The translations under genes were made by a program, and so were the position numbers. DNA of 25,475 nt from DATLFA01 sp039934635 (GTDB lineage: Bacteria > Actinomycetota > Acidimicrobiia > Acidimicrobiales > WLNW01), in contig JBDTLT010000059.1 of the NCBI GenBank assembly GCA_039934635.1, positions 1 through 25,475 of the forward strand, in the 5' to 3' direction. Below are positions 14,628 to 21,591 of this stretch, piece by piece; the stretch's first letter is position 1; each line of letters begins with the position of its first letter. The notes under the pieces were generated by a model. That model ran no database searches. It was not told where the DNA came from and saw only the letters and a program-made list of their open reading frames with translations.

Positions 14628-15677
14628 ATGCGAATCCTCGTGACCGGCGGCGCCGGATTCATTGGTTCCACGATCGTTGACGCGCTCGTCGATGACGACC
14701 ACGATGTGGTGGTCGTCGACGCGCTCATCGAGCGGGCGCACCGTCGTCCGCCTTCGTATCTCAACCCCGGTGCGACGTACATCACCGCCGATCTTGCCGA
14801 TACCGACGTCGTCGCCGGCGCAGTACAGGGCATCGACGCAGTGTGTCACCAGGCATCGTTGGTCGGGCTGGGTGTCGACTTTGGCGATGTCGTCGAATAC
14901 GTCGACAACAACGATCGCGCGACTGCGGTGCTGTTGAAGGCTTTGCACGACCGTGCGTTCACGGGTCGCATCGTGCTGGCCAGCAGCATGGTGGTGTATG
15001 GCGAGGGCCGGCATCGCTGTCGCGTACACGGTGTCGTTACTCCGGCCGCACGATCGCGGGCGCGCCTCGACGCTGCGCTCTTCGAGCCGACGTGTACGCG
15101 CTGTGATGCGGAACTGATTGCCGAAGCCGTCGACGAGGCCACCGCACCCGACCCCCGCAACGTATATGCCGCGACCAAACTCCACCAGGAGCATCTCTGC
15201 GCACTGTATGGACGCGAACACGACGCACCGGTTGTCGCACTCCGCTATCACAACGTGTACGGGCCAAGGATGCCCCGGGATACGCCTTACGCGGGCGTTG
15301 CGGCCATCTTTCGCAGCGCAATCGAATGTGGAAAGGCGCCATTGGTGTTCGAAGACGGCGGGCAACGGCGCGATTTTGTGCACGTGTCCGACGTCGCGCG
15401 AGCCAACCTCGCCGCGTTGTACGCCGATGCCTCGGTTCGGGGCGCGTTCAATGTGGCGTCAGGTGAGCCTCATACTGTGCTCGACCTCGCAAATGCACTC
15501 CGTCGAGCATCCTGGACATCAGGGCCCGCACCCACGGTCGATGGTTCGTATCGGCTCGGCGATGTGCGCCACATCGTCGCCTCGCCCCGCCGAGCCGCTG
15601 ATCATCTCGGATTCGTGGCGACCGTCCCATTCGAGACCGGCATGCGCGAATTCGCGACGAGCGCCCTCCGTGACTGA
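14628..15677 (+). CDS. NAD-dependent nucleotide-sugar epimerase/dehydratase (extended SDR) with a CxxH...CxxC site
   Basis: This is a 349-residue extended SDR enzyme. VTGGAGFIGSTIVDAL (residues 5-20) is the GxxGxxG NAD site. LASSMVVYGEG contains the catalytic-site serines. Y180 and K184 in NVYAATKLHQEHL are the catalytic pair. ALRYHNVYGPRMP and RRDFVHVSDVARANLAAL are typical of sugar 4-epimerases and 4,6-dehydratases. Between them an insertion carries Cys131-x-x-His134 and Cys156-x-x-Cys159, which looks like a zinc or structural metal site. I recall similar cysteines in dTDP-rhamnose 4-epimerase-like members, but I am not certain of the substrate. An AAGGAG ribosome site lies 10 bases before the ATG. 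It ends the plus-strand run and converges on the GT2 gene, with 10 bases between stops. Confidence 0.9.
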   Translation: MRILVTGGAGFIGSTIVDALVDDDHDVVVVDALIERAHRRPPSYLNPGATYITADLADTDVVAGAVQGIDAVCHQASLVGLGVDFGDVVEYVDNNDRATAVLLKALHDRAFTGRIVLASSMVVYGEGRHRCRVHGVVTPAARSRARLDAALFEPTCTRCDAELIAEAVDEATAPDPRNVYAATKLHQEHLCALYGREHDAPVVALRYHNVYGPRMPRDTPYAGVAAIFRSAIECGKAPLVFEDGGQRRDFVHVSDVARANLAALYADASVRGAFNVASGEPHTVLDLANALRRASWTSGPAPTVDGSYRLGDVRHIVASPRRAADHLGFVATVPFETGMREFATSALRD

Positions 15678-15687
15678 CAGCGCGCGA

Positions 15688-16338
15688 TCACAGCGAGCGC
15701 AGCAGTCGGGACATGTCGACAACCGCGCGCACCGTCCCGCGCACGGTGCCGGTCTCCTTCGACTTGCCCGACTGGCGGCGGTGATACGGCAATGCGATCT
15801 CGCGAATCAAAAGGCCGGCGCGATGTGCGCGAATCACCATTTCCAGCGGCCACCCCGAACGACGGTCCTCCATTCCGAGACCGAGCAACGCCTCGCGACC
15901 GACCGCTCGCATCGGTCCGAGATCGTGCAGCCGCACACCGGTTCTCCGCCCGAGTTGGGCCGCGACAACTCGATTCGCCAGCCGAGTGTGCAACGGCCAT
16001 GCGTCGCGATCGGCAATACGGCGGGCCACCACGAGATCGGCGTCACCCCGCTCCACGAGCGCCGCGACATACGGAAGTGCCAGTGGATCGAGCGAACCGT
16101 CGGCATCCATGAAACACACGACGTCGTCCCGGCACGCTTGCAATCCGGCCCAACACGCCGAACCGAAACCGCGCGTGGGCTCGTCGACCACCGTTGCGCC
16201 GAGCGACCTCGCGATATCGCCCGACCCGTCGCTCGAACCGTTGTCGACGACAATCGCTCGATAGCCGACGGGCATGCGTTCGAGCAGCCAAGGGATATTG
16301 CCCGCTTCGTTCAAGACCGGCAGTACAACATCAGGCAT
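15688..16338 (-). CDS. Family 2 glycosyltransferase
   Basis: This 216-residue GT-A enzyme has DVVLPVLNEAGNIPWLLER (residues 3-21) as the first strand and helix, VDNGSSDGSGDIA as the nucleotide-binding loop, GFGSACWAGLQAC, and the DxD motif in CFMDADGSLDP (Asp78-Ala-Asp80). It has no C-terminal membrane segment, and the PYHRRQSGKSKETGTVRGT tail is typical of soluble polyprenol-monophosphate glycosyltransferase-like members. It probably makes the sugar donor (for example polyprenyl-phosphate-sugar) that a GT-C protein could use, which matches the polytopic gene at 13299-14612. It faces the epimerase tail to tail and diverges from mtnK with only 19 bases between start codons. No ribosome site is seen. 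Confidence 0.92.
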   Translation of the reverse strand: MPDVVLPVLNEAGNIPWLLERMPVGYRAIVVDNGSSDGSGDIARSLGATVVDEPTRGFGSACWAGLQACRDDVVCFMDADGSLDPLALPYVAALVERGDADLVVARRIADRDAWPLHTRLANRVVAAQLGRRTGVRLHDLGPMRAVGREALLGLGMEDRRSGWPLEMVIRAHRAGLLIREIALPYHRRQSGKSKETGTVRGTVRAVVDMSRLLRSL

Positions 16339-16357
16339 CGCGATGAAGGTAGCGCCG

Positions 16358-17578
16358 ATGGTGGACTCTGACTATCTGATCCTGACGGAGGCCACCGTTC
16401 CTGACTACATCCGGCAGCGGCCCGAGTTGATGGCTCGCATAGACCCCGGAAGCATCTCCGTCCGCGAAGTCGGCGACGGCAACCTCAATCTCGTATTCGT
16501 GTGCCGCGACGACGCCGGCTCGGCGATCGTGCTGAAGCAGTCGCTTCCGTACGTGCGCGTCGTCGGCCCATCGTGGCCCCTCACGGCCGACCGATCGCAC
16601 GCCGAGGCAAAGGGATTGACCGAGGCCTTTCACGCATCGCCGGCAACGGCGCCCCGACTCCATTGGTACGACTCGCTGAATCACGTGCTGGCAATGGAGG
16701 ATCTCTCGTATTTGACCGTGTGGCGGACAGCCCTGAACAACGGCCACATCGCCCCAAACACAGCCGCTGAATGTGGTCGTCACGTTGCCCGTCTGCTCCT
16801 CGCAACCGGACACTTCGGCCTGGACGGCGCGGCATTCCAGAGCAATGTGCACGCCAATCGCAACCTCGCGATGTGTCGCATTACCGAGGACCTCGTATTC
16901 ACGCAACCGTTCGTGGAGCACCCGAACAATCGCTTCGACGATTGCCTCCGGGCTCGGGTTGACCTCATCCGGTCCGACAAAGACCTCCTCGATCAGGTCA
17001 CAAGACTCAAGGCCGACTTCATGACGCGTGAGGATGCACTCATCCACGGCGACTTACATACTGGATCCGTCATGGTCGGTACCAGCGATGCGCCGATTAC
17101 CAAGATCATCGATCCCGAGTTCTGTTTCTATGGTCCGATCGCGTTCGATCTCGGCGTGCTATTGGCCAACCTGTTGTTCGCTTCTCTACGCGCCGACTGC
17201 CTGGCCCGAGATCAGCAACGTCAATGGCTGACCGGACTTCCTAGAGAGATGTGGAACGCGTTCGAAGAAGAGTGTTGGATCTTGTGGCCGCAACACGTCG
17301 ATGAGTCGATGTCGACAGACCAAGTCTCACACTGGCTGAAGCGGGTAGCACGCGACGCCATCGGTTTCGCCGGCTGTGAGGCAGTCCGGCGGATCGTCGG
17401 CTTCGCCAAAGTCTCCGATATCGAAGATCTCCCTCCCCAACTCCGCGTCGTCGGCGCCGCTGCCGCGCTCGACACCGCCCACAGGTGGATCACCGAGCCA
17501 GACGCCGAGTGGTGCTCCGATCTGCTGACAACGACTCAGGTTTGGCCGCGGTCGGTGAGCACCGATGACAGGTCATGA
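16358..17578 (+). CDS. mtnK: S-methyl-5-thioribose kinase
   Basis: This 406-residue kinase of the methionine salvage pathway phosphorylates methylthioribose to methylthioribose-1-phosphate with ATP. Diagnostic blocks are EVGDGNLNLVFVC (ATP loop, residues 37-49), Lys60 in VLKQSLPYVRVVG, ALIHGDLHTGSVMVG (catalytic Asp232) and KIIDPEFCFYGPIAFDLG (Mg-binding Asp252). The HGDLHTGS and IDPEF.FYGP pair is specific to MtnK among aminoglycoside-kinase-like enzymes. ATG 16358 is chosen for the AAGGT site 8 bases before it; ATG 16343 is in frame upstream. The usual partner MtnA (methylthioribose-1-phosphate isomerase) is not in the window. Its end overlaps the ABC transporter gene start by 14 bases, so it may head a transcript with that system despite the functional mismatch. 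Confidence 0.95.
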   Translation: MVDSDYLILTEATVPDYIRQRPELMARIDPGSISVREVGDGNLNLVFVCRDDAGSAIVLKQSLPYVRVVGPSWPLTADRSHAEAKGLTEAFHASPATAPRLHWYDSLNHVLAMEDLSYLTVWRTALNNGHIAPNTAAECGRHVARLLLATGHFGLDGAAFQSNVHANRNLAMCRITEDLVFTQPFVEHPNNRFDDCLRARVDLIRSDKDLLDQVTRLKADFMTREDALIHGDLHTGSVMVGTSDAPITKIIDPEFCFYGPIAFDLGVLLANLLFASLRADCLARDQQRQWLTGLPREMWNAFEEECWILWPQHVDESMSTDQVSHWLKRVARDAIGFAGCEAVRRIVGFAKVSDIEDLPPQLRVVGAAAALDTAHRWITEPDAEWCSDLLTTTQVWPRSVSTDDRS

Positions 17579-18263
17579 TGGTGATGTGCACAACGGCGTG
17601 AGCATCGAGGTTCGCTCACTGCGCCACGTCTATCGGCACCGGGGTCAGGACCTCAGGGTCATCGACGGCCTCGATCTCACGATCGAGTCGGGTTCGTACC
17701 TGTCGGTCACGGGTCGTTCGGGTGCGGGTAAGAGCACGCTGCTCGCGTTGCTCGGTGGGCTCGAAGCCGTGCAAAGCGGTTCGGTGGTGGTCGGCGATGT
17801 CGACCTCATCGGGCTCACGTCGCCCGCTCTGGCTGCGTTCCGCCAAACGACCGTCGGATTCGTATTCCAGCACTACGGACTGCTCGAGACGCTTACTGCG
17901 CTCGAGAACGTCGAATTGGCCGGCGCATTGAAGGGCATCCGGCCGCGCCTTCGGCGTGAGCGATCGCGAGAGTTGCTCTACGCGGTAGGCCTGTCGGCGC
18001 GCGCCGGCCATCGTCCGCTCGAGATGTCCGGCGGCGAGCGCCAACGTGTGGCGATCGCGCGTGCGATGGTGAACGAGCCGCGCCTCGTGCTCGCGGACGA
18101 GCCAACCGGCAACCTCGACGAGGAATCGTCGATAGCGGTGGTCGAGTTGCTCGAGCGCATGCGACACGAGATCGGCTGCACTCTGATCGTGGTCACCCAC
18201 AACAGCGCGCTCGCGAAGCGAGCGGATCGCCGGCTCGAACTCAGTCCTGCGGTGAACGCATGA
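17565..18263 (+). CDS. ABC transporter ATP-binding protein, MacB/LolD type
   Basis: This 232-residue ABC ATPase has Walker A GRSGAGKST (residues about 49-57), the Q-loop FVFQHYGLL, the signature MSGGERQRVAIARA, Walker B LVLADEPTGNLDE and the switch His in VVTHN. The QHYGLLETLTALENVELAG stretch and the DEPTGNLDE form place it in the LolD/MacB/FtsE branch. Members of that branch work with FtsX-like permeases in mechanotransmission or extrusion rather than import. The ATG at 17565 lies inside the end of mtnK; GTG 17586 and GTG 17598 are later in-frame alternatives. Its stop overlaps the permease ATG (ATGA), which makes the pair certain. Confidence 0.95.
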   Translation: MTGHDGDVHNGVSIEVRSLRHVYRHRGQDLRVIDGLDLTIESGSYLSVTGRSGAGKSTLLALLGGLEAVQSGSVVVGDVDLIGLTSPALAAFRQTTVGFVFQHYGLLETLTALENVELAGALKGIRPRLRRERSRELLYAVGLSARAGHRPLEMSGGERQRVAIARAMVNEPRLVLADEPTGNLDEESSIAVVELLERMRHEIGCTLIVVTHNSALAKRADRRLELSPAVNA

Positions 18264-19588
18264 GGTGGTCCGATGTGATTGCACTGTCGTACCGCAACGT
18301 CATACGTCGACCGGGGCGCGCAGTGCTGACGGTGAGCGCGGTAGGCCTGGCAGCTGCGCTGTTTACTGCGTTGCTGACCATCTCGGGTAGGGCGCGCACC
18401 GAAGTCCTGGATCAACTCACGCATGGTGGACCTCTAGCGGGCATCAATGTCGCGGCCGCCGCGCCGAATCAGATCGAGGCCGACGTCGATAACCCGCAAC
18501 CGGGAGCCAGCCGCGTCCTCGACGACGCGGCGCTCGGACGGATCGCTGCAGTGGACGGAGTTCGGACGGTCACGCCGATTGTGAGCGCGCAGGTCATCGC
18601 CGTGCCGGGCGATCCGATCCTGCTCGCGGACGGGCGCACCATCGCGATGCGCGTCGAGGACGGACCCCGGGGCGCTCTCTTCGAGACAGTGCTCGGCATC
18701 GACCTCGATCATGTGCACGAACTTCCGATCTCGTTGCTCGCCGGCCGATTCCCGGCGGTCGGCGCGCGGACCGAGGTGGCGGCGACGGTCGGTTGGCTGG
18801 CGCGCCTCGGCCTCGATCGTGCCGACGCCCCGACGATCGTCGGCACGACGATATCGATCGGCGCGACACGCGCGTTTGGCGACGGATTCCGCACGCGCTG
18901 GACGAAGGTCCACGTCGTCGGTGTGGTCGCACAGCAGGCCTCTAGCGCCGGCGGGCTCATCGAATCGATCGACCAAGTACGCGACGCGCTCAACTGGACC
19001 GCGGCGAGCGTCGACAACAATCGCTTCGAAGTGCCCAAGTCGCCCTACAGCGGCGCGTTCGTCGTGTCCGCCGATCTCGACCGGGTTGCCGCAGTGCGCA
19101 ACGACATCGCCGGTATCGGATACTCGACCTCGGCACCGGAGAACCTCATCGCCAATGTTCGGCGCTACCTTCACGTCGTTCGGGTTGTGCTCGCCGGCAT
19201 CGGGCTCATCTCGCTCGCCATCGCCGCGCTCGGCGTGAGCAACGCCTTGCTCGCCGCAGTCCGCGAACGTCAGCGCGAGATCGGCGTCATCAAGGCGATC
19301 GGCGCGCGCGACCGCGACGTGGTGCGCATCTTCCTCGTCGAAGCCGGCGTGCTCGGCACAATCGGCGGCGTGCTCGGGGTCACGCTCGGCGTCGGCATCG
19401 CGGGCGTCGTAGCGATCATCGTCAACAGCTACCTCCACAGCCAAGGACTCCCCGGGGTCCGTGTCGGGTTGCCGATCGATGTCGTGGTTGGTGGAATCAC
19501 GGGAGCGGGCGTGCTCTCGATGGTCGCGGCCGTTGTGCCCGCGCTGCGAGCGTCGCGGCTGCCGGCTCGCCAAGCGGTAGACGCATGA
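18260..19588 (+). CDS. ABC transporter permease, FtsX/MacB type
   Basis: This 442-residue permease has one N-terminal span (AVLTVSAVGLAAALFTALLTI, residues about 17-37), then a large extracytoplasmic domain (about 45-300, MacB_PCD-like). The C-terminal FtsX domain has three spans: VVRVVLAGIGLISLAIAALGV, AGVLGTIGGVLGVTLGVGIAGVVAIIV and DVVVGGITGAGVLSMVAAVV. REIGVIKAIGARDRDVVRIFLVEA is the coupling-helix region that contacts the ATPase. This topology is that of MacB/LolC-type proteins, which move or extract lipids, lipoproteins, peptides or toxins from the outer leaflet. It is coupled by ATGA to the ATPase before and to the SGNH lipoprotein after. The cargo is probably shared with those SGNH proteins. 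Confidence 0.94.
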   Translation: MRWSDVIALSYRNVIRRPGRAVLTVSAVGLAAALFTALLTISGRARTEVLDQLTHGGPLAGINVAAAAPNQIEADVDNPQPGASRVLDDAALGRIAAVDGVRTVTPIVSAQVIAVPGDPILLADGRTIAMRVEDGPRGALFETVLGIDLDHVHELPISLLAGRFPAVGARTEVAATVGWLARLGLDRADAPTIVGTTISIGATRAFGDGFRTRWTKVHVVGVVAQQASSAGGLIESIDQVRDALNWTAASVDNNRFEVPKSPYSGAFVVSADLDRVAAVRNDIAGIGYSTSAPENLIANVRRYLHVVRVVLAGIGLISLAIAALGVSNALLAAVRERQREIGVIKAIGARDRDVVRIFLVEAGVLGTIGGVLGVTLGVGIAGVVAIIVNSYLHSQGLPGVRVGLPIDVVVGGITGAGVLSMVAAVVPALRASRLPARQAVDA

Positions 19589-20277
19589 TCCTTCGGCGTT
19601 TGTCGCTCCTCGTCAGCGTCGTCTCCGCCTCGATACTCGCCGCGAGCTGCAGCAGCGACCCACCATCCGCGGCGCCACCGGCCTCGTACATCGCGACCGC
19701 TCCCGTCTACGTCGCGATCGGCGCCAACGAGACGGTAGGTGACGGATCGACGCGTCCACTGCTCGACTCGTGGGTGCAGATCTTCTATCGCACTGCACTG
19801 CCGGACGACACCGTGTTCATCAACGTCGCCGCGCGAGGCGCAACCACCGCGGACGCGGCCCGCGTGCAGGTTCCCCAGGCGACGAGCCTTCGGCCGACCA
19901 TCGTCACGGTCTGGCTAGGTACCCAGGATCTTCTGAAGGGTGTGAGCCCGGCGAACTTCGAGTCGGCGCTCGATCAGGTGTTGATCGGCGTCGGCGACGC
20001 CCGCGTCACGAAGGTGCTCGTCGCGTCGATCGGAGATCTCGCGTCACGCGTCGACGTCGTCAACGCGGCAGCGGCACAGTTCGGCACGGCCGACGCGGCC
20101 CGCTCCGCGATCGGTGCCTATGAACTTGCCATCGAGCGAGTCGCCGCCCGAAACGGAGCGAAAGTCGTCGACGTGCGAGCCTCCGAAGGCTCCGCCGGCG
20201 CCGCGCCCGCCGGACTAAACCTCGACAACGCGGCGCACGCGCGCGTCGCTGCCGCGTTCGCCGCGGCCGCCGCATGA
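19585..20277 (+). CDS. SGNH-fold lipoprotein with substituted catalytic residues
   Basis: This 230-residue secreted protein has a signal peptide of about 21 residues ending LAASC. This is an acceptable though non-ideal lipobox that makes Cys22 the lipid-modified residue; a Ser/Pro/Ala-rich linker follows. The rest follows the SGNH/GDSL hydrolase order. Block I reads VAIGANETVG where GDS is expected, so the nucleophile Ser is Asn48. Block II (VAARGATTADA) keeps its Gly. Block III reads WLGTQDLL where G-x-N-D is expected, so the oxyanion Asn is Gln. A late D...H (LDNAAHARV) remains. It is therefore probably a non-catalytic binding protein, or an enzyme using other residues. It overlaps the permease and the next SGNH gene by ATGA, as a fixed operon member. 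Confidence 0.82.
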   Translation: MILRRLSLLVSVVSASILAASCSSDPPSAAPPASYIATAPVYVAIGANETVGDGSTRPLLDSWVQIFYRTALPDDTVFINVAARGATTADAARVQVPQATSLRPTIVTVWLGTQDLLKGVSPANFESALDQVLIGVGDARVTKVLVASIGDLASRVDVVNAAAAQFGTADAARSAIGAYELAIERVAARNGAKVVDVRASEGSAGAAPAGLNLDNAAHARVAAAFAAAAA

Positions 20278-21281
20278 GCATGCCAGCAAATCACCAAGGA
20301 CTCGAGCGGATCCTCCTGGGTCTTGCCGCGTTTGCACTCCTCGGCACCTTGTTGGTGTTCACCATTGTGCGTCGAGACGGCGACTCGGTGCCTGCCGTAT
20401 CCGACAAGCCGTACACCTACGTCGCACTCGGCGACTCGTACTCGGCCGGAGAAGGACTCGCACCATACAACGCGGGCACCGACTCGCCGCCGAACGGCAA
20501 CGATTGCCACCGCTCGCAAACGCAGTCCTACGTCGAACTGCTGGCCCAGCAGGTCAAGGCCACCACGTTGAATTTCCTGGCTTGTAGCGGAGCGCAAACG
20601 GCCAACATTTTTCAATCAGAGCAACACTCGGGCGAGGGCGTGCAAGTGGCTCCAAGCGTGCTCGACCCAACCACGAGCCTGGTCACGATCACGATTGGCG
20701 GCAACGACGTGGAGTTCTCCAACGTCGTCGCGTTCTGCGCCAAGACCGCGGACTGCAGCGAAGCGGTCTACACCCCGAAAGATCAGCCGGGACACGGAAG
20801 CATCGGGCCGCTCGACCGTTGGGCAGCCGCCCAACTCGACGGGCTCCATCTTCAGCTACACGAGCTCTTCGCCGAGATTCACAAACGAGCCCCAAAAGCC
20901 AAAGTGATTGTCGTGGGCTACCCACACCTCTTCGGGGACGCGCCCAGTCAATCCCTCGCTTGTCAGCTGCTCTATGGCCTCGTAGACAGCAACGAACGAA
21001 AATCCCTCAACGCGCTCGCCGACGATTTGAACAAAACCATTCAAAGCGCCGCCAAGGAAACGGGCGCACAATTCGTCGATATTGCGCCCTACTTCAGCGG
21101 GCACGATCCATGCGCTCCACAAAGCGCATGGATCAACACCGTCCTTTTGCAAGGCGAATCGGTACAGCGAGGCGCATTCCATCCCAACGCCATCGGCCAG
21201 CAAATGTACGCACGCATCATTCATTGCGCCATAACTGTCGCGGTATCGGTCATGGCCAAGTGCGTGAACGTTTCGAATTGA
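20274..21281 (+). CDS. Membrane-anchored SGNH/GDSL hydrolase (esterase/lipase), catalytically intact
   Basis: This is a 335-residue enzyme with an N-terminal anchor segment (ILLGLAAFALLGTLLVFTIV, residues 13-32) and an extracytoplasmic SGNH domain. Catalytic Ser55 is in YVALGDSYSAGEG, Gly106 in LACSGAQTAN, Asn144 in TIGGNDVEF, and His303 in AFHPNAIGQQ, completing S-G-N-H. Paired cysteines (78/104, 155/161, 230/280) fit the disulfide pattern of secreted actinobacterial SGNH lipases such as the Streptomyces scabies esterase and Rv0518-like proteins. It probably hydrolyses acyl esters of lipids or glycans at the cell surface. The ATG overlaps the upstream SGNH-lipoprotein stop (ATGA). Its bases look less GC-rich than the genes before it (for instance AAC/AAA/ATT-rich stretches near 20580-20620 and 20990-21070), which may hint at a separate origin. 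Confidence 0.93.
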   Translation: MSMPANHQGLERILLGLAAFALLGTLLVFTIVRRDGDSVPAVSDKPYTYVALGDSYSAGEGLAPYNAGTDSPPNGNDCHRSQTQSYVELLAQQVKATTLNFLACSGAQTANIFQSEQHSGEGVQVAPSVLDPTTSLVTITIGGNDVEFSNVVAFCAKTADCSEAVYTPKDQPGHGSIGPLDRWAAAQLDGLHLQLHELFAEIHKRAPKAKVIVVGYPHLFGDAPSQSLACQLLYGLVDSNERKSLNALADDLNKTIQSAAKETGAQFVDIAPYFSGHDPCAPQSAWINTVLLQGESVQRGAFHPNAIGQQMYARIIHCAITVAVSVMAKCVNVSN

Positions 21282-21456
21282 CGTCCGCCCGTGACCGCGT
21301 TCAGCTCGAGGCTTCGACTAGATCTCTCATTCGTCAGCGTCTCGTGTCGGTCGATTCAGCCGCTGGCGACCACCGTCGACCACACAGACCGATCGACGGC
21401 CTCGGTGGTAACAGCTTACGGTCTGATAAATGCACACGAGCCGGGAGGTCCAACAC

Positions 21457-21561
21457 GTGACCACCGACAGGACAGGCCCCGCGGTCGAGCGGCCGCGTGT
21501 CGACAGCCTGCTGCGCGACGGCGACCTCAAGCCGTACGCGCTCGAGCACGGCATCGAATGA
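21457..21561 (+). CDS. Possible 34-aa peptide gene
   Basis: In the 310-base gap between the SGNH gene and the convergent GMC gene there is a short ORF starting at GTG 21457, with a strong GGGAGG site 8 bases upstream. It encodes a polar, charged peptide beginning MTTDRTGPAVERPRVDSLL and ending KPYALEHGIE. A TGATAAAT stretch about 30 bases upstream (21423-21430) could be a -10 element. The stop overlaps an ATG (ATGA) that opens a further 28-codon frame (MTDPYAPRNRG...) running into the 3' end of the GMC gene antisense. It may be a genuine micro-ORF or the truncated head of a lost gene. The remaining bases 21282-21456 show nothing else I can support. Confidence 0.4.
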   Translation: MTTDRTGPAVERPRVDSLLRDGDLKPYALEHGIE

Positions 21562-21591
21562 CGGACCCGTACGCGCCGCGCAACCGCGGCG

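Noticed and set aside
10444..17578. Known named antibiotic or teichoic acid biosynthetic cluster
   Set aside because: No PKS, NRPS, terpene, TagF/TarL or exporter signature is present; the set fits only a generic envelope-sugar theme.
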